Origin: Microbacterium sp. T2.11-28
Lineage (GTDB): Bacteria > Actinomycetota > Actinomycetes > Actinomycetales > Microbacteriaceae
Assembly: GCF_950097975.1 (NCBI RefSeq)
Contig: NZ_CATNHF010000023.1
Span: 62,001-126,000 of the forward strand
Direction of reading: 5' to 3'
DNA length: 64,000 bases
In this document: positions 34,075 to 42,375 of the stretch, one piece after another
Position numbering within the stretch: position 1 is the stretch's first letter
How the letters are laid out: every line of letters begins with the position of its first letter
Notes under the pieces: generated by a model
What the model saw: only the letters and a program-made list of their open reading frames with translations
Told to the model about the DNA's origin: nothing
The model's database searches: none
Program-made: the position numbers and the translations under genes

Positions 34075-34988
34075 GCGCGCGGCTGAGCGGCCTTCCTGAC
34101 GAGTGGGCGAGCCTGGACTGGCAGCCCACCGGCATCGGCGCGGCGCTCCTCAGCTGGCAGGGCGCCTCGCACGAGAGCTGGCGCGCGACGACGGCTGCCG
34201 GGGTCGGCGTGATCGGGAAGGCGCCGCGCCCGCACGCCGCCGCGAGCGCGGCCGCCGTCGCCCGTGCGGCGGCGTCACGGGCCGGGGTCGGTCCGCGGAT
34301 GCTCGTCGTCGACGCGGCGTCGGGGATCTCGGTCGAGGAGGCGCTGGGCCCGGACTGGCGCGTCGCGACGGGACTGCGACTGCAGGCCCCCGGCGCGGTG
34401 GCCGCCGTGGCGGCGGCCCGGCGCGCGTTCCGGGAGTCGGGCGCCGACCTTCCCCCGCGGGATCTCGGCGCGGAGGCGCAGGCGATGATCGACGGGTTCG
34501 CCGCCGCGGGCGCGGAGCTGCCCCTCACGATCGCACCGCTCGCCGTCGTGCTGCCGCGCGTGCGGGCGGCTGTGGCGGGCGGTCCGGCACCGATGCCGTG
34601 CTGGCTCTCGTCGGAGATGTCCGACATCCAGCTGGGTCCGGACGGCGCCGTGCTCCTCACGGGCGGCACGACGGCGGGCCTGGCCGACCCGCTCGCCGAC
34701 GTCGGGAGCCTCCTCACCGAGCTGGCCCCGACGGTGTTCCCGGCGGAGGAGGCGTTCGAGATCATCTGGGGGAGCCCGCACGCCGGCGCCCTCGCCCGCG
34801 CACGTCTGTGGGGCGTCATCGTCGACCTCTGGGTGCTGCTGCGCGCGATGCAGGCGCACGCGCTCGATCCCGAGTCCGAAGTCGGCTACCCCGGGTACCT
34901 GATGTTCCGCACGTGGCACGCCGAGTACCCGGTGCTGACCGGCGAGATCGACGCGCTCATCATGCGGGCCGAGGAGGGATGGGAATGA
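34071..34988 (+). CDS. Catalytically degenerate phosphotransferase (APH/choline-kinase-like pseudokinase)
   Basis: A 305-residue protein with the layout of aminoglycoside/choline kinases, including a conserved end-of-lobe block (AGLADPLADVGSLLTEL) and a C-terminal helical part. The catalytic loop that should read HxD-xxxxN is SSEMSDIQ (residues 180-187), and the metal-binding DFD/DFE before AGL is replaced by TGGTT. Both catalytic Asp are therefore lost. It starts at the ATG overlapping the amidase stop and ends overlapping the intact kinase. I infer a pseudokinase partner or substrate-binding subunit of the next protein. The reading frame is intact and the codon use normal, so it is unlikely to be a decaying gene. 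Confidence 0.7.
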   Translation: MSARLSGLPDEWASLDWQPTGIGAALLSWQGASHESWRATTAAGVGVIGKAPRPHAAASAAAVARAAASRAGVGPRMLVVDAASGISVEEALGPDWRVATGLRLQAPGAVAAVAAARRAFRESGADLPPRDLGAEAQAMIDGFAAAGAELPLTIAPLAVVLPRVRAAVAGGPAPMPCWLSSEMSDIQLGPDGAVLLTGGTTAGLADPLADVGSLLTELAPTVFPAEEAFEIIWGSPHAGALARARLWGVIVDLWVLLRAMQAHALDPESEVGYPGYLMFRTWHAEYPVLTGEIDALIMRAEEGWE

Positions 34989-35917
34989 CCGTCACGTATT
35001 GGCACGCACTTGGGCCCGGCGCCCTCGCCGAGGCGGTCGAGACACTCCCCGGCTGGCCGTTCGGCGGCGACCTGCGGATGGAGCGGATCTCTTCGGGAAC
35101 GACGAACGTGAACTGGCGGATGATCGCGCCCGACGGCATCCGCTTCCTGAAGGTTCCGGGTCAGGGCGCGGAGGCCTTCGTCGACCGGCAGGCGGCGCAC
35201 GAGGCGGCGGTCGTGGCCGCCTCGACCGGAGTGGGGCCTGACGTCCTCTATTTCGACGACGCGACCGGCATCGAGGTGAGCGCGTTCCTCGACGGCTACC
35301 GCTCCTCGGGCGCGGGAGACCTGCTGTCGCCGACGGGCATGACCGAGGTCATGCGGCTCTACCGTCAGCTCCACGGCGGGGAACTCCTCTCGGTGACCAA
35401 GACGCTCTTCGACATGATCGACGAGCACCAGGCGCAGATCGCCGAGACGGGGCGTCCGCTCCAGCCGTACCAGCGCGAGGTGCAGGAGCGGTGGCGTCCG
35501 ATCCAGGAGCGCTACGTCGCCGGAGGGCTCGAGCTGGTCCCCGGGCACAACGACCCGAACCCGCCGAACTTCATGGTCAAGCCGGGTGCGCCCATGATGC
35601 TCATCGACTTCGACTACGCCGCCAATACCGATCGGTATTACGAACTCGGGGCGTACCTCACCATCATGGGTATCCCGGGCGACGTGCGCCGCAGGCTCTT
35701 CGCGGCGTACGCCGGCGCGGAGCCGACCGAGGGTCAGCTCGCGCGCCTCTACCTCTCGGGCATCGGCACGCTCGTGAAGTGGGGGCACTGGGCTCTCTAC
35801 AACTCGGTCGTCCGCGACATCGACTTCGACTACGAGAAGTACGGCGCCGGCATGCTCCTCGGCGCCCTCACGATGCTGAAGAGCGACGCGTGCGTCCGGG
35901 CGGTCGCGGCGCTGTAG
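34985..35917 (+). CDS. Choline/ethanolamine-kinase-like phosphotransferase
   Basis: A 310-residue kinase of the APH/LicA group. The catalytic loop is GHNDPNPPNF (His188, Asp190, Asn195 or nearby) and the metal-binding motif is LIDFDYA with Asp208. The N-lobe has SSGTTNVNWRM, like the glycine-rich region of choline kinases, and GIRFLKVPG carries the ATP-binding Lys. It is likely to phosphorylate an alcohol group on an amine-containing compound in the cytosol, giving the substrate for the phospho-lyase of the same operon. ATG at 34985 overlaps the upstream stop, with GAGGAGGG at 34971-34978. It is the last gene of the operon. Confidence 0.88.
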   Translation: MTVTYWHALGPGALAEAVETLPGWPFGGDLRMERISSGTTNVNWRMIAPDGIRFLKVPGQGAEAFVDRQAAHEAAVVAASTGVGPDVLYFDDATGIEVSAFLDGYRSSGAGDLLSPTGMTEVMRLYRQLHGGELLSVTKTLFDMIDEHQAQIAETGRPLQPYQREVQERWRPIQERYVAGGLELVPGHNDPNPPNFMVKPGAPMMLIDFDYAANTDRYYELGAYLTIMGIPGDVRRRLFAAYAGAEPTEGQLARLYLSGIGTLVKWGHWALYNSVVRDIDFDYEKYGAGMLLGALTMLKSDACVRAVAAL

Positions 35918-35962
35918 TCCGGGCTGGACGCCGACGCCGACGCCGAGCCGCCGCTGCGCCGA

Positions 35963-36976
35963 TCAGGCCGAAGTGCTCTCCCGCATGACGAGGCGGTGTG
36001 GCGCGACGATGCGCTGCGCGGACTCGGCCGGGTCGTCGATCCTGGCGAGGAGCCTGCCGATCGCCTCACGGGCGATGAACGGGGTGTCGAGGGAGACCGT
36101 GCTCAGCGAGGGACGGCCGTACCGCCCCTCCTCGATGTCGTCGATGCCGATGACGGCGATGTCCTCGGGGACGCTCAGGCCCGCGTCGAAGATCGCGCGG
36201 ATCGCGCCGACGGCGAGCAGATCCGAGAAGCAGAAGATGGCGTCGGGCCTCGTCGGCCGCTCGCACAGCTCCATCGTGGCGCGGTAGCCGTCGGCGCGGC
36301 TGTAGTGGGGGGCAGGAAGCATCCATTCGGGGTCGACGGGAAGGCCTGCGTCGGTGAGGGCCGCCTCGTAGCCGGCGGTCCGCTGGCGGGGCGTGGCGTA
36401 CTCCTCCTCGGGCTGGGCGCCGATCGCGGCGATGCGGCGGCGACCGATCGCGACGAGGTGCGCGACGGCCTCGCGGGCCGCGGCGACGTTGTCGATCGCG
36501 ACGTGGTCGAAGCGGCCGTCGAACTCGTGCTCGCCGAGGAGGACGAGGGGCACGCCGCTGCGGGAGTGCTTCATCTCGAGCAACTCGGACGAGGTGACGA
36601 GCGGGCTGAACAGCATGCCGTCGAAGAGCATGGTGCGGTCCTCGCCGAGGAGCAGTTCGCGCTCGCGCTGGTGGTCGTTGCCGGTCTGATCGATCATGAC
36701 CCGGTAGCCCTGAACGGCGGCGGCGTCGATCACGTCGCGGGCGAGCTCGCTGAAGTAGGGGACGTCGATCTCGGGCACGACGAGCGCGAGGGCACCGGTC
36801 CGGCCGGTGCGGAGGGTGCGGGCGACGGGGTTCGCGCGGTAGTCGAGCTCCTCGATCACGCGCATGACGCGTTCGCGCATCTGCTCGCTGACGTGGGTGT
36901 ACCCGCTCACGACGTTCGAGACCGTGCGGACGGATACCCCGGCGCGGTCGGCGACGTCACGGAGCGTGGCAGGCAT
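35963..36976 (-). CDS. LacI family regulator of the GH2/ABC operon at 37-42 kb
   Basis: A 337-residue LacI regulator with ATLRDVADRAGVSVRTVSNVVSGY as helix-turn-helix and hinge helix and a full sensor domain ending IGIDDIEEGRYGRPSLSTVSLD. ATG at 36976 is chosen because TAGAAT (complement of 36983-36988) stands 6 bases before it, a leaderless promoter. A GTG at 36982 would abut that -10. It diverges from the binding-protein gene with two related 18-base palindromes between (36991-37038). It is closely related to the LacI at 47033, especially in the DNA-binding region. Confidence 0.94.
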   Translation of the reverse strand: MPATLRDVADRAGVSVRTVSNVVSGYTHVSEQMRERVMRVIEELDYRANPVARTLRTGRTGALALVVPEIDVPYFSELARDVIDAAAVQGYRVMIDQTGNDHQRERELLLGEDRTMLFDGMLFSPLVTSSELLEMKHSRSGVPLVLLGEHEFDGRFDHVAIDNVAAAREAVAHLVAIGRRRIAAIGAQPEEEYATPRQRTAGYEAALTDAGLPVDPEWMLPAPHYSRADGYRATMELCERPTRPDAIFCFSDLLAVGAIRAIFDAGLSVPEDIAVIGIDDIEEGRYGRPSLSTVSLDTPFIAREAIGRLLARIDDPAESAQRIVAPHRLVMRESTSA

Positions 36977-36990
36977 GCTCACATTCTAGG

Positions 36991-37038
36991 CTTGCAACGT
37001 GTGCAAACGTCAGGCTAGTGTTTGCATCGTTGGCAAAC
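36991..37038. promoter_or_regulatory. Two LacI operators and divergent promoters
   Basis: YTTGCAWCGTKKGCAAAC occurs at 36991-37008 and 37021-37038, 30 bases apart, each an imperfect palindrome with a CG centre. On the plus strand TTGCAA (36992-36997), an 18-base spacer and TAGTGT (37016-37021) form a promoter; operator 1 covers its -35 and operator 2 begins at its -10 end. The minus-strand -10 (36988-36983) for the regulator lies just beside operator 1, so autoregulation is likely. Confidence 0.8.
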
Positions 37039-37053
37039 ACGAAGGAGTGTGAG

Positions 37054-38418
37054 ATGCACCTCACCCGCACAGCAACGGTGCGCACGGCAGCAGCCGGCGC
37101 AGCAGCGGTCCTGGCCACCGTGGCCCTGACCGCCTGCGGTCCCGACATCTCGGCGCCCGCCGAATCATCGGACCCGAACGTCCTCCAGGCTCCCTCCGAG
37201 GAGAGCCCGTCGGGCGAGATCACGATCTGGGATCGAGAGGGCGACCTGTTCACCGTCTTCGAGAACACGATCGCCGCGTTCAACGAGAAGTATCCCGACA
37301 TCACGGTGAACCACGTCGCGGTCGACATCGACGCGAAGCTGCAGAACACCCTCATTACCGGCACCGACGTGCCCGACGGAGTGTTCCTCGACGACGCGCG
37401 CGTGTCGAGCTTCACCGACTTCCTCTGGGACCTCTCGGACGTCCTCGAGCCCTACGCGGCCGACATCGCGCCGCAGAAGCTCGCCGTGAACACCGCCGCG
37501 GACGGCATCTACGGCATCCCGTTCGACCTCGACCCTGGGCTGCTCTACTACAACGAGGCGGCGCTGACGGCGGCGGGAGTGGATGCCACGCAGATCGAGA
37601 CGTACGACGACCTGCTCGACGCCGCCCGGGCCTACCAGGAGAAGGTGCCGAGCGCCCGACCCATCCACCTGGAGCAGGCGCCGTTCCTCGCCCAGCTCCA
37701 GCTGGAGATGTACGCCAACCAGCTCGGCACCTCGCTCGGCGACGAGGCGGGCGAGCTGCGGCTCGACAGCCCGGAGTACGAGCGCATCCTCACGTTCCTC
37801 GACACGGTGAACGACGAGGGTCTCGGCACCCGCGCCGAGTACCTGAGCCCGACCGACATCGGCGAGCTCGAGAACGGCAACCAGGTGTTCTACCCGTGGG
37901 CGATCTGGTTCAGCTTCGCGCCGCAGCAGCTCCTCCCCGAGACGAGCGGCGACTGGCGGGCGATGGAGCTTCCCGCGTGGGAGGCCGGCGGCGCCCGCAG
38001 CGGCGCGATGGGCGGCTCGTCGTTCGTGCTGCCGAAGGACGGGGAGAACTCCGACCTCGCGTGGCTGTTCTACGAGTTCCTGATGTTCGACGAGGCCGGC
38101 TACTCGGCCGTATGGGGGCCGAACGAGGTCTACCCGAACGGGCTGAACACCTCGATCCCGAGCTACCTGCCCGCCGCCGACCCGGCCAGCCCGCTGTTCG
38201 GCGAGGTCGAGGCGCTCGGCGGTCAGGACCTCTGGGAGGTCGCGACGTCGGCCGGGGCCGAGATCCCCGCCGCCGGCCCGATCCCGACCTGGTGGGGCGG
38301 CGCCGTGGACTACCTCGGCAACGACCTCCAGCGCATGCTCGACGGCGATCTCGAGCCCGCCGAGGTGATCTCGCAGTCCACCGAGCAGATCCAGACGAAC
38401 CTCATCGACCGACAGTGA
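37054..38418 (+). CDS. Extracellular solute-binding lipoprotein, glycoside ABC importer 1
   Basis: A 454-residue lipoprotein with lipobox LTAC (Cys28). It belongs to the family-1 solute-binding proteins: ITIWDREGDLFTVFENTIAAF, then GIPFDLDPGLLYYNEAALTAAGV and a GGSSFVLPKDGEN segment in the C-lobe. ATG at 37054 has GAAGGAG (37041-37047) with a 6-base gap; the frame is open upstream into operator 2, which is not coding. It heads the operon with two permeases and a GH2 enzyme, and is repressed by the divergent LacI protein. Confidence 0.93.
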   Translation: MHLTRTATVRTAAAGAAAVLATVALTACGPDISAPAESSDPNVLQAPSEESPSGEITIWDREGDLFTVFENTIAAFNEKYPDITVNHVAVDIDAKLQNTLITGTDVPDGVFLDDARVSSFTDFLWDLSDVLEPYAADIAPQKLAVNTAADGIYGIPFDLDPGLLYYNEAALTAAGVDATQIETYDDLLDAARAYQEKVPSARPIHLEQAPFLAQLQLEMYANQLGTSLGDEAGELRLDSPEYERILTFLDTVNDEGLGTRAEYLSPTDIGELENGNQVFYPWAIWFSFAPQQLLPETSGDWRAMELPAWEAGGARSGAMGGSSFVLPKDGENSDLAWLFYEFLMFDEAGYSAVWGPNEVYPNGLNTSIPSYLPAADPASPLFGEVEALGGQDLWEVATSAGAEIPAAGPIPTWWGGAVDYLGNDLQRMLDGDLEPAEVISQSTEQIQTNLIDRQ

Positions 38419-39332
38419 CCGCCGTGACCACCCGCTCCGCCCTCACGCCCCGCAGGCGACGCCTGTCCGGCGCACGCGTCCGGAGGCTCTCCGCCCCGTA
38501 CCTGTTCGTGCTGCCGTTCATCGCGATCTTCCTCGCGTTCAGCGTGTACCCCCTGATCTACACGTTCCGTCTCAGCTTCACGAACTGGCGCGGATCAGGG
38601 GCGGCGGAGTGGGTCGGTCTCGGCAACTACACCTACCTGCTGACGAGCCCGCAGTTCTGGTCCTCGATCGGCAACTCCGCGGTGCTGTGGCTGCTCATCG
38701 TCCCGATCCAGCTGGTCATCGGTGTCGTGATCGCGGTCCTGCTGAACTCGGCCACGCTGAAGTTCCGCGGGATGTACCGGATCGCGTACATCGTCCCGTT
38801 CGTGACGCCGCTGGTCGCCATCGCGCAGATCTGGATCGTGCTCTTCGACCAGGGGTACGGAGCGGTCAACGCCGTGCTGAACCTCTTCGGCATCCCCGAC
38901 GTCGGCTGGCTGACGACGACCATGTGGGCCAAGCCCACCCTCGCCCTCCTGTTCCTGTGGAAGACGACCGGCTTCATCGTGATCATCCTGCTGTCGGGCC
39001 TGCAGTCGATCGACGGCTCGATCTACGAGGCCGCGGCGATCGACGGCGCCAGCCGCCCGCGGCAGCTCTGGAGCATCACGGTGCCGCTGCTGCGCCGCAC
39101 GATCATGTTCTGCGTCGTGCTGCAGACCCTGGCGGTCTTCCAGATGTTCGCCGAGCCGTACGTGATGACCCAGGGCGGCCCCTACAACTCGACCACGACG
39201 GCGGGCTACTACCTGTACAACCACATCACGCGGGCCGACCTCGGCACCGGGGCGGCCAACTCGTTCCTGCTCGTCATCCTGGTGCTGGCGCTGTCGCTCG
39301 GCTTCGTCCGGCTGCTGCGAGCGAAGGACTGA
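38415..39332 (+). CDS. Carbohydrate ABC permease, MalF/UgpA type
   Basis: A 305-residue permease with an Arg-rich N-tail, about six helices and the EAA loop IYEAAAIDGASRPRQLWSITVP. It starts at GTG 38415, overlapping the binding-protein stop (GTGA); GTG at 38424 is an alternative in the same frame. The GGPYNSTTT loop before the last helices is typical. It partners the MalG-type permease 3 bases downstream. There is no ATPase gene in the operon. Confidence 0.93.
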   Translation: MTAVTTRSALTPRRRRLSGARVRRLSAPYLFVLPFIAIFLAFSVYPLIYTFRLSFTNWRGSGAAEWVGLGNYTYLLTSPQFWSSIGNSAVLWLLIVPIQLVIGVVIAVLLNSATLKFRGMYRIAYIVPFVTPLVAIAQIWIVLFDQGYGAVNAVLNLFGIPDVGWLTTTMWAKPTLALLFLWKTTGFIVIILLSGLQSIDGSIYEAAAIDGASRPRQLWSITVPLLRRTIMFCVVLQTLAVFQMFAEPYVMTQGGPYNSTTTAGYYLYNHITRADLGTGAANSFLLVILVLALSLGFVRLLRAKD

Positions 39333-39335
39333 GCC

Positions 39336-40202
39336 ATGGCCACGACACGCACCCGTCCCGATCGCGTCCGAGGCGCCGTCTCGCACCTCTTCCTCGTCCT
39401 GCTGCTCCTGGGCTTCCTCGGCCCGGTGATCTGGGCGCTGCTCTCCTCGTTCAAGCAGCCCGCCGACATCATCCGCTACCCCCTGCTGTTCGATCCGTCC
39501 ACGTTCACGGTCGACAACTTCGTGCGAGTGTTCCACGATGTCCCGTTGGCGACAGGCTTCCTGAACACGGGGATCGTCCTCCTGTTCAAGGGCGGCATCA
39601 CGATGTTCTTCGCCCCACTCGCGGGCTTCGCGTTCGCGAAGTACGACTTCCGCGGCAAGAACCTCATCTTCGGCGCGGTGCTCATCACCCTGATGCTCCC
39701 GACGATCGTCCTGATCATCCCGCTCCTGCTGCAGATGAAGGCGTTCGGATGGATCAACACCTACCAGGCGCTCATCCTCCCCGGCGCGATCGATGCGTTC
39801 GCCATCTTCTGGATGAGACAGGTGATCTCCGCCGTGCCCGATGAGCTCATCGACGCCGCGCGCGTCGACGGCTGCAGCGAGTTCGGCATCTTCACGCGCA
39901 TCGTGCTGCCCGTGATCCGCCCCGGACTCGCGGGCCTGGCGGTGCTCACGATCATGAACATCTACAACGACTTCGTCTGGCCGGTGATCGTCGCCAACAC
40001 CGAGCAGATGGCGACGATCCAGGTGGTGCTCTCGGGCCTCGCCTCCACGATCAGCGGCAACCGGGTCGGGGCCGACTACGCCACGGTCACGGCAGAACTC
40101 CTCGCGGCGAGCTCCGTCGCACTCATCCCGCTTCTGATCCTGTTCATGGCTCTGCAGCGGCATTTCATCAACGGCATCCTCGCCGGCAGCGTGAAGGGCT
40201 GA
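39336..40202 (+). CDS. Carbohydrate ABC permease, MalG/UgpE type
   Basis: A 288-residue permease with about six helices. The EAA loop is ELIDAARVDGCSEFGIFTRIVLP, followed by MNIYNDFVWPVIV, a MalG-like segment. It starts 3 bases after the MalF-type gene. It completes the membrane channel for the lipoprotein at 37054 and is followed after 6 bases by the GH2 gene, so all four genes are one transcript. Confidence 0.93.
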   Translation: MATTRTRPDRVRGAVSHLFLVLLLLGFLGPVIWALLSSFKQPADIIRYPLLFDPSTFTVDNFVRVFHDVPLATGFLNTGIVLLFKGGITMFFAPLAGFAFAKYDFRGKNLIFGAVLITLMLPTIVLIIPLLLQMKAFGWINTYQALILPGAIDAFAIFWMRQVISAVPDELIDAARVDGCSEFGIFTRIVLPVIRPGLAGLAVLTIMNIYNDFVWPVIVANTEQMATIQVVLSGLASTISGNRVGADYATVTAELLAASSVALIPLLILFMALQRHFINGILAGSVKG

Positions 40203-40208
40203 CCACAC

Positions 40209-42347
40209 ATGACGACGACCATCCCCGACGAGACGACGAGCGTCGGCACCGCGACGGTGCCGCGCCCCGAGTACCCGCGCCCCGATCGGGACCGCTCCGA
40301 GCGCTGGCTGTCGCTCAACGGCGCATGGGGCTTCGAGGCCGACGGCGCACCGGAGCGCATCACCGTGCCGTTCGCCTGGGAGACGGCGGCGTCCGGCGTC
40401 GGACGCACCTGGCTGGAGCAGGCGACGTACCGCCGCCGCATCGAGGTGCCGGCGTCCTGGTCGGGCGCGCGCGTCGTGCTCTGCTTCGGCGCCGTGCACC
40501 ACCACGCCGTCGTCGAGGTGAACGGCATCCGGGTCGGGGAGCACCGCGGGGGCTACGAGTACTTCGAGTTCGACATCACCGACGCCCTGCGCGCGTCCGC
40601 AGACCGGCGCACCGACGAGGCGTCGAGCGCGGGAGACGAGATCGCCGTCGCCGTGCACGCGCCGGCCGACAAGCGGGAGATCCCGCACGGCAAGCAGCGC
40701 TCGATCCCGCGCGACGACTACGACGGAGTGTCGTTCACCCCCACGTCGGGCATCTGGCAGAGCGTGTGGCTCGAGGCGCGGGGACGCACGTACGCTCAAT
40801 CGGTCGCGATGCGCGGCGACAGCCTCGACGGATTCGACGTGCGCGTCGTGCTGGACGGCGACCATCCTGCCGGCGCCGAGGTCGAGGTCGAGCTCGACGG
40901 GGCGGAGGAGCGGATCCGGCTCGTCGCGGACCCCGAGGGCGTGGCCGAGGGCCGGATACCGATCGCCGCACCGCACCTGTGGTCGCCCGAGGACCCGCAC
41001 CTCTACCGCCTTCGCGTCCGCACCGGCGACGACCTCGTCACGGTGACGGGCGGACTGCGTCGCATCGAGGCGCGCGGCGAGGAGCTCCATCTCAACGGGG
41101 AGCGCCTCTATGTCCGCGGCGTGCTAGACCAGGGCTACTGGCCGGAGACGGGACTCACGGCGCCGACGGTCGACGACCTCCTCGGCGACGTCGCCTGGGC
41201 GGCGGAGCTCGGCTACAACCTGGTGCGGAAGCACCTGAAGTTCGAGGAGCCGCTGTGGCTCGCCGAGGCCGACCGGGCGGGGATGCTCGTCTGGGCGGAA
41301 CCCGCTTGCCCGAGCCGGTACTCGCCGGCGTCCGCCGCCGCGTTCGAGGCGCAGCTCGAGGGCATGGTCGAGCGCGACGGCAACCACCCGAGCATCGTCA
41401 TCTGGGGTCTCTACAACGAGGAGTGGGGGCTCGACTGGGACATCCCGGGGAGCCCCGCGCGCGCCGAGGCCGCGCGTCACGCGTACGACCGGCTCCGGGC
41501 GCTCGACGACTCGCGGCTGATCGTGGAGAACTCCGGCTGGTCGCACGTGAAGACCGACCTCCTCGACTGGCACTACTACGAACCCGACCTCGGAGAGTGG
41601 GCGCGCGCCGTCGGTGCGCTCGCGAGCGGTGAGCAGGAGACCTTCCCGGTGCGGCTGGGTCCCGACTTCGTCGTCGACAAGTCGCTGTACGGTTCGGACG
41701 ACACGCCGCGCACCGGCATCCCGCTCATCAACAGCGAGTACGGCGAAGGGTTCACGAGCCTCGAGCGGATCTGGCACCTTCGCTGGGAGACGCAGGAGCT
41801 CCGCAGGCACGACCGGTACGCCGGCTACGTGTACACGGAGTTCGCCGACGTCGAGCACGAGGCGGCCGGGCTGCTGACGACCGACCGGCGGCTGAAGGAT
41901 GGCGCGGGCCTGGTGCCTCGCGACGTCAACGCGGAGACGGTGATCGTCATCGACCTCGTCCCGCGTGCGGCCGGCGCTGACATCGTGCCGCCCGACGCGG
42001 AGACGACCGTCGACGTGCACATCTCGCATCACGGGACGGATGCCGTCCGCGGCACCGTCGTCGGTGCGTGGCTCGCCGCGTACGCGCCGCTGCCGGCGGA
42101 GGCGCCGCACGCCGGCGCCGAGTCCGCAGAGGTACAGGCGGTGCCGTTCCGGCTGTCGGACGCCGTGTCGATCGCCGTGCCGACGCACCCCGCCCCGGGC
42201 CGCTTCGGCCTCTGGTTCGTGGACGGCGCCGGCACGGTGCGAGCGCGCGCCTACCTCGACGCTGCGGAGGTCGAGTCGGCGAACCGCCGCGGCGCGCGCC
42301 CGGGGGAGTTTCCCGGGCACGCGCAGCCGGGCTGGACGCGCGGCTGA
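40209..42347 (+). CDS. Glycoside hydrolase family 2 (beta-galactosidase/glucuronidase/mannosidase-like), long form
   Basis: A 712-residue cytosolic enzyme. An N-terminal jelly-roll (GAVHHHAVVEVNGIRVGEHRGGYEYFEFDI, two short pieces of it conserved) and an Ig-like domain precede a TIM barrel. Glu404 in LYNEEW is the acid/base and Glu510 in NSEYGEG the probable nucleophile. About 170 C-terminal residues form an additional beta domain not seen in the shorter GH2 at 48028. The sugar specificity cannot be read from motifs. It would cleave the oligosaccharide imported by the three genes before it. Confidence 0.9.
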   Translation: MTTTIPDETTSVGTATVPRPEYPRPDRDRSERWLSLNGAWGFEADGAPERITVPFAWETAASGVGRTWLEQATYRRRIEVPASWSGARVVLCFGAVHHHAVVEVNGIRVGEHRGGYEYFEFDITDALRASADRRTDEASSAGDEIAVAVHAPADKREIPHGKQRSIPRDDYDGVSFTPTSGIWQSVWLEARGRTYAQSVAMRGDSLDGFDVRVVLDGDHPAGAEVEVELDGAEERIRLVADPEGVAEGRIPIAAPHLWSPEDPHLYRLRVRTGDDLVTVTGGLRRIEARGEELHLNGERLYVRGVLDQGYWPETGLTAPTVDDLLGDVAWAAELGYNLVRKHLKFEEPLWLAEADRAGMLVWAEPACPSRYSPASAAAFEAQLEGMVERDGNHPSIVIWGLYNEEWGLDWDIPGSPARAEAARHAYDRLRALDDSRLIVENSGWSHVKTDLLDWHYYEPDLGEWARAVGALASGEQETFPVRLGPDFVVDKSLYGSDDTPRTGIPLINSEYGEGFTSLERIWHLRWETQELRRHDRYAGYVYTEFADVEHEAAGLLTTDRRLKDGAGLVPRDVNAETVIVIDLVPRAAGADIVPPDAETTVDVHISHHGTDAVRGTVVGAWLAAYAPLPAEAPHAGAESAEVQAVPFRLSDAVSIAVPTHPAPGRFGLWFVDGAGTVRARAYLDAAEVESANRRGARPGEFPGHAQPGWTRG

Positions 42348-42375
42348 GGCGGGACCGCCCCGCCCGCCCCGCCTC
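42346..42375. terminator. Bidirectional terminator between convergent glycosidase genes
   Basis: GAGGCGGG at 42346-42353 pairs with CCCGCCTC at 42368-42375 over a C/G-rich loop. It begins in the GH2 stop region and ends next to the GH1 stop. The 8-bp stem separates the two facing operons. Confidence 0.55.

Noticed and set aside
35935-35955. Triplet-like GACGCC repeats after the kinase gene
   Set aside because: Short, common in GC-rich DNA and not able to form a clear hairpin.
38595-41090. An 831-codon minus-strand frame
   Set aside because: It is antisense to two permeases and a GH2 gene; low-complexity translation without a domain.
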